NCBI GenBank assembly: GCA_024227975.1 | Contig: JAAETV010000516.1 | Span: forward strand, 1 to 6,496 | Direction of reading: 5' to 3' | Source of the DNA: Actinomycetes bacterium | GTDB taxonomy: Bacteria > Actinomycetota > Acidimicrobiia > Acidimicrobiales > SZUA-35 | Length of the DNA: 6,496 nt | Shown: one piece after another, positions 5,613 to 6,496 of the stretch | How the letters are laid out: each line of letters starts with the position of its first letter | Numbering within the stretch: the first letter of the stretch is position 1 | The notes under the pieces: model-generated | The model's database searches: none | Seen by the model: only the letters and a program-made list of their open reading frames with translations | What the model was told of the DNA's origin: nothing | Translations under genes and position numbers: made by a program

Positions 5613-5665
5613 TTGCTGCGATCACCTCACGTAGCAACCAGGCGCTGGCAGTAGCGGCAACGGCA

Positions 5666-6496
5666 ATGCTGCTGGCCGCGTTCGTCGGCACCGCGTCGAA
5701 CATCGCCATCCCCATCCTCGAAACCGAGTTCAGCGATGCCGGGCTGTCCAAGGTGTCGTGGGTCGTGTCGGCGTTCAACGTCACCCAGGTCACGTTCATG
5801 CTCCTCGGTGGCCGGCTTGCCGACCGGCTCGGCCGCCGCCGGGTCTTCCTGGCCGGCTTGATCATCTTTGCTGTTGGCGCCGCCCTATCCGGGATGGCGC
5901 CATCCATCGAGCTCGTGATTGCCGCCCGTGTGATCCAGGCCATGGGTGTCTCAGCCATGTTGCCATCATCTCTAGCCTGCGTCCTACCCGAGTTTCCCGT
6001 CGAGCGACATGCAACCATCGTGTCGTTGTGGTCGTCGATGGGTGTGTTGGGTGCGGCGATGGCACCCACAGTGTCGGCCGGCCTTCTCCAGGTGTCGGGG
6101 TGGCGAGCTGTGTTCATCGCCGCCGTGCCTATTGCCCTGGTCGCATTCATCGCCGGACGACGAGTGTTGAGCCCTGGTGTGGTCTTGACCGATCCAGCAC
6201 CAATCGATCTGGTCGGTGTCGTCGCGGGAACGATCGCCATCGGCGGCTTGACCTTCGCCCTCGTCCAGGGTCGAGTTTGGGGTTGGCTCGACCCCCGCAT
6301 CACTGTCACGGCCGCAGTGGCTCTGACTGGCCTCGTGCTATTCGTGCATCGATCTCGGACTCACCCCGAACCATTGCTGGACCTGGAGATACTCCGTATC
6401 CGGTCATTCTCGGTCGTGACGATCGCAGGTGCTGTAGTCTCGATGTCGGCCGCCGCTACCTGGTTTCTCTATCCCTTGTTCATGATCGAAGTATGG
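5666..6496 (+). CDS. MFS drug/solute transporter, EmrB/QacA-like (DHA2), 3' truncated by window
   Basis: The frame is open to the window edge, giving 277 residues of a protein that is normally about 450-520 with 14 membrane segments. About nine hydrophobic segments are visible (roughly residues 2-18, 32-49, 61-80, 83-103, 118-141, 147-165, 181-200, 211-227, 248-270). MFS motif A is clear between segments 2 and 3 (GGRLADRLGRRR, 48-59). ARVIQAMGVSA (87-97) matches the RxxQGxG motif B region, and the motif C region (LGAAMAPTVSAG) is degenerate. GWRAVFIAAVPI, a linker leading into DLVGVVAGT, and PEPLLDLEILRIRSF are typical of the DHA2 (proton-coupled drug exporter) group. The substrate is unknown. 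ATG 5666 is the first standard start after the in-frame TAG 5609-5611, but it lacks a Shine-Dalgarno sequence and falls inside the expected first membrane segment. The upstream codons (VAAITSRSNQALAVAATA) look coding, so the true start is uncertain. Confidence 0.85.
   Translation, partial: MLLAAFVGTASNIAIPILETEFSDAGLSKVSWVVSAFNVTQVTFMLLGGRLADRLGRRRVFLAGLIIFAVGAALSGMAPSIELVIAARVIQAMGVSAMLPSSLACVLPEFPVERHATIVSLWSSMGVLGAAMAPTVSAGLLQVSGWRAVFIAAVPIALVAFIAGRRVLSPGVVLTDPAPIDLVGVVAGTIAIGGLTFALVQGRVWGWLDPRITVTAAVALTGLVLFVHRSRTHPEPLLDLEILRIRSFSVVTIAGAVVSMSAAATWFLYPLFMIEVW

Larger units (their letters stand above)
5318..5665. other. Gene-poor divergent control region
   Basis: These 348 bases separate the leftward DUF218 gene from the rightward MFS gene. 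They hold the 11-bp dyad at 5328-5358, a short hairpin (GCCCTG 5376-5381, loop of three, CAGGGC 5385-5390), and a candidate promoter at 5584-5612. Open frames in the stretch are short, lack start signals and show no family resemblance. I see no tRNA or small RNA with a recognisable form. The region is long for such a compact window, so an unrecognised leader RNA or a decayed gene is possible. Confidence 0.5.

Noticed and set aside
5431..5634. 67-codon plus-strand frame in the 5318-5665 gap
   Set aside because: No ribosome binding site, no family resemblance, and a composition like non-coding GC-rich sequence.
5557..6309. 250-codon minus-strand open frame ending at 5557
   Set aside because: It is antisense to the MFS transporter, rich in Arg, Thr and Ala, and has no domain. 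The plus-strand frame has MFS motif A and repeated hydrophobic segments.

Overview
The window is GC-rich, bacterial and densely coded. High G+C at third codon positions, GTG starts and the gene families present suggest an actinobacterial genome, possibly an uncultured environmental one such as Acidimicrobiia. That placement is inference; no rRNA or other phylogenetic marker is present.

Layout from left to right. Positions 1-171 (+) are the C-terminal end of an amidase-signature hydrolase. Positions 171-308 hold a doubtful short reading frame starting in a TAGTG overlap. Positions 278-670 (+) have a near-ideal Shine-Dalgarno sequence and a clear HpaB-type (4-hydroxyphenylacetate 3-monooxygenase family) N-terminus, but the frame is only 130 codons and looks like an internally deleted remnant. 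It overlaps by ATGA with an intact alpha/beta hydrolase (667-1563, +). Convergent to this is a type I sulfatase (1635-3056, -) with a CSPTR formylglycine motif and no visible secretion signal. Divergent from the sulfatase is a small lipoprotein of unknown function (3140-3736, +). Next come two minus-strand genes: a short-chain dehydrogenase/reductase (3828-4616) and, upstream of it in transcription order, a membrane-anchored YdcF/SanA-like DUF218 protein (4760-5317). A gene-poor stretch of about 350 bases (5318-5665) carries a perfect 11-bp inverted repeat. The window ends inside an EmrB/QacA-like MFS transporter (5666 to beyond 6496, +) whose start is ambiguous.

Functionally, the left part (amidase, flavin monooxygenase remnant, alpha/beta hydrolase, sulfatase) looks like accessory catabolic genes that may once have handled amide, phenolic or sulfate-ester substrates. 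The right part (DUF218, SDR, MFS) is a loose set of envelope, redox and transport genes with no obvious common pathway. I see no RNA gene, CRISPR array, insertion sequence or phage gene, and no convincing new multi-gene system. The points most worth checking are the HpaB remnant, the dyad in front of the DUF218 gene, the open frame past the DUF218 stop that ends in a GTGA overlap with the SDR start, and the start regions of the sulfatase, lipoprotein and MFS genes.
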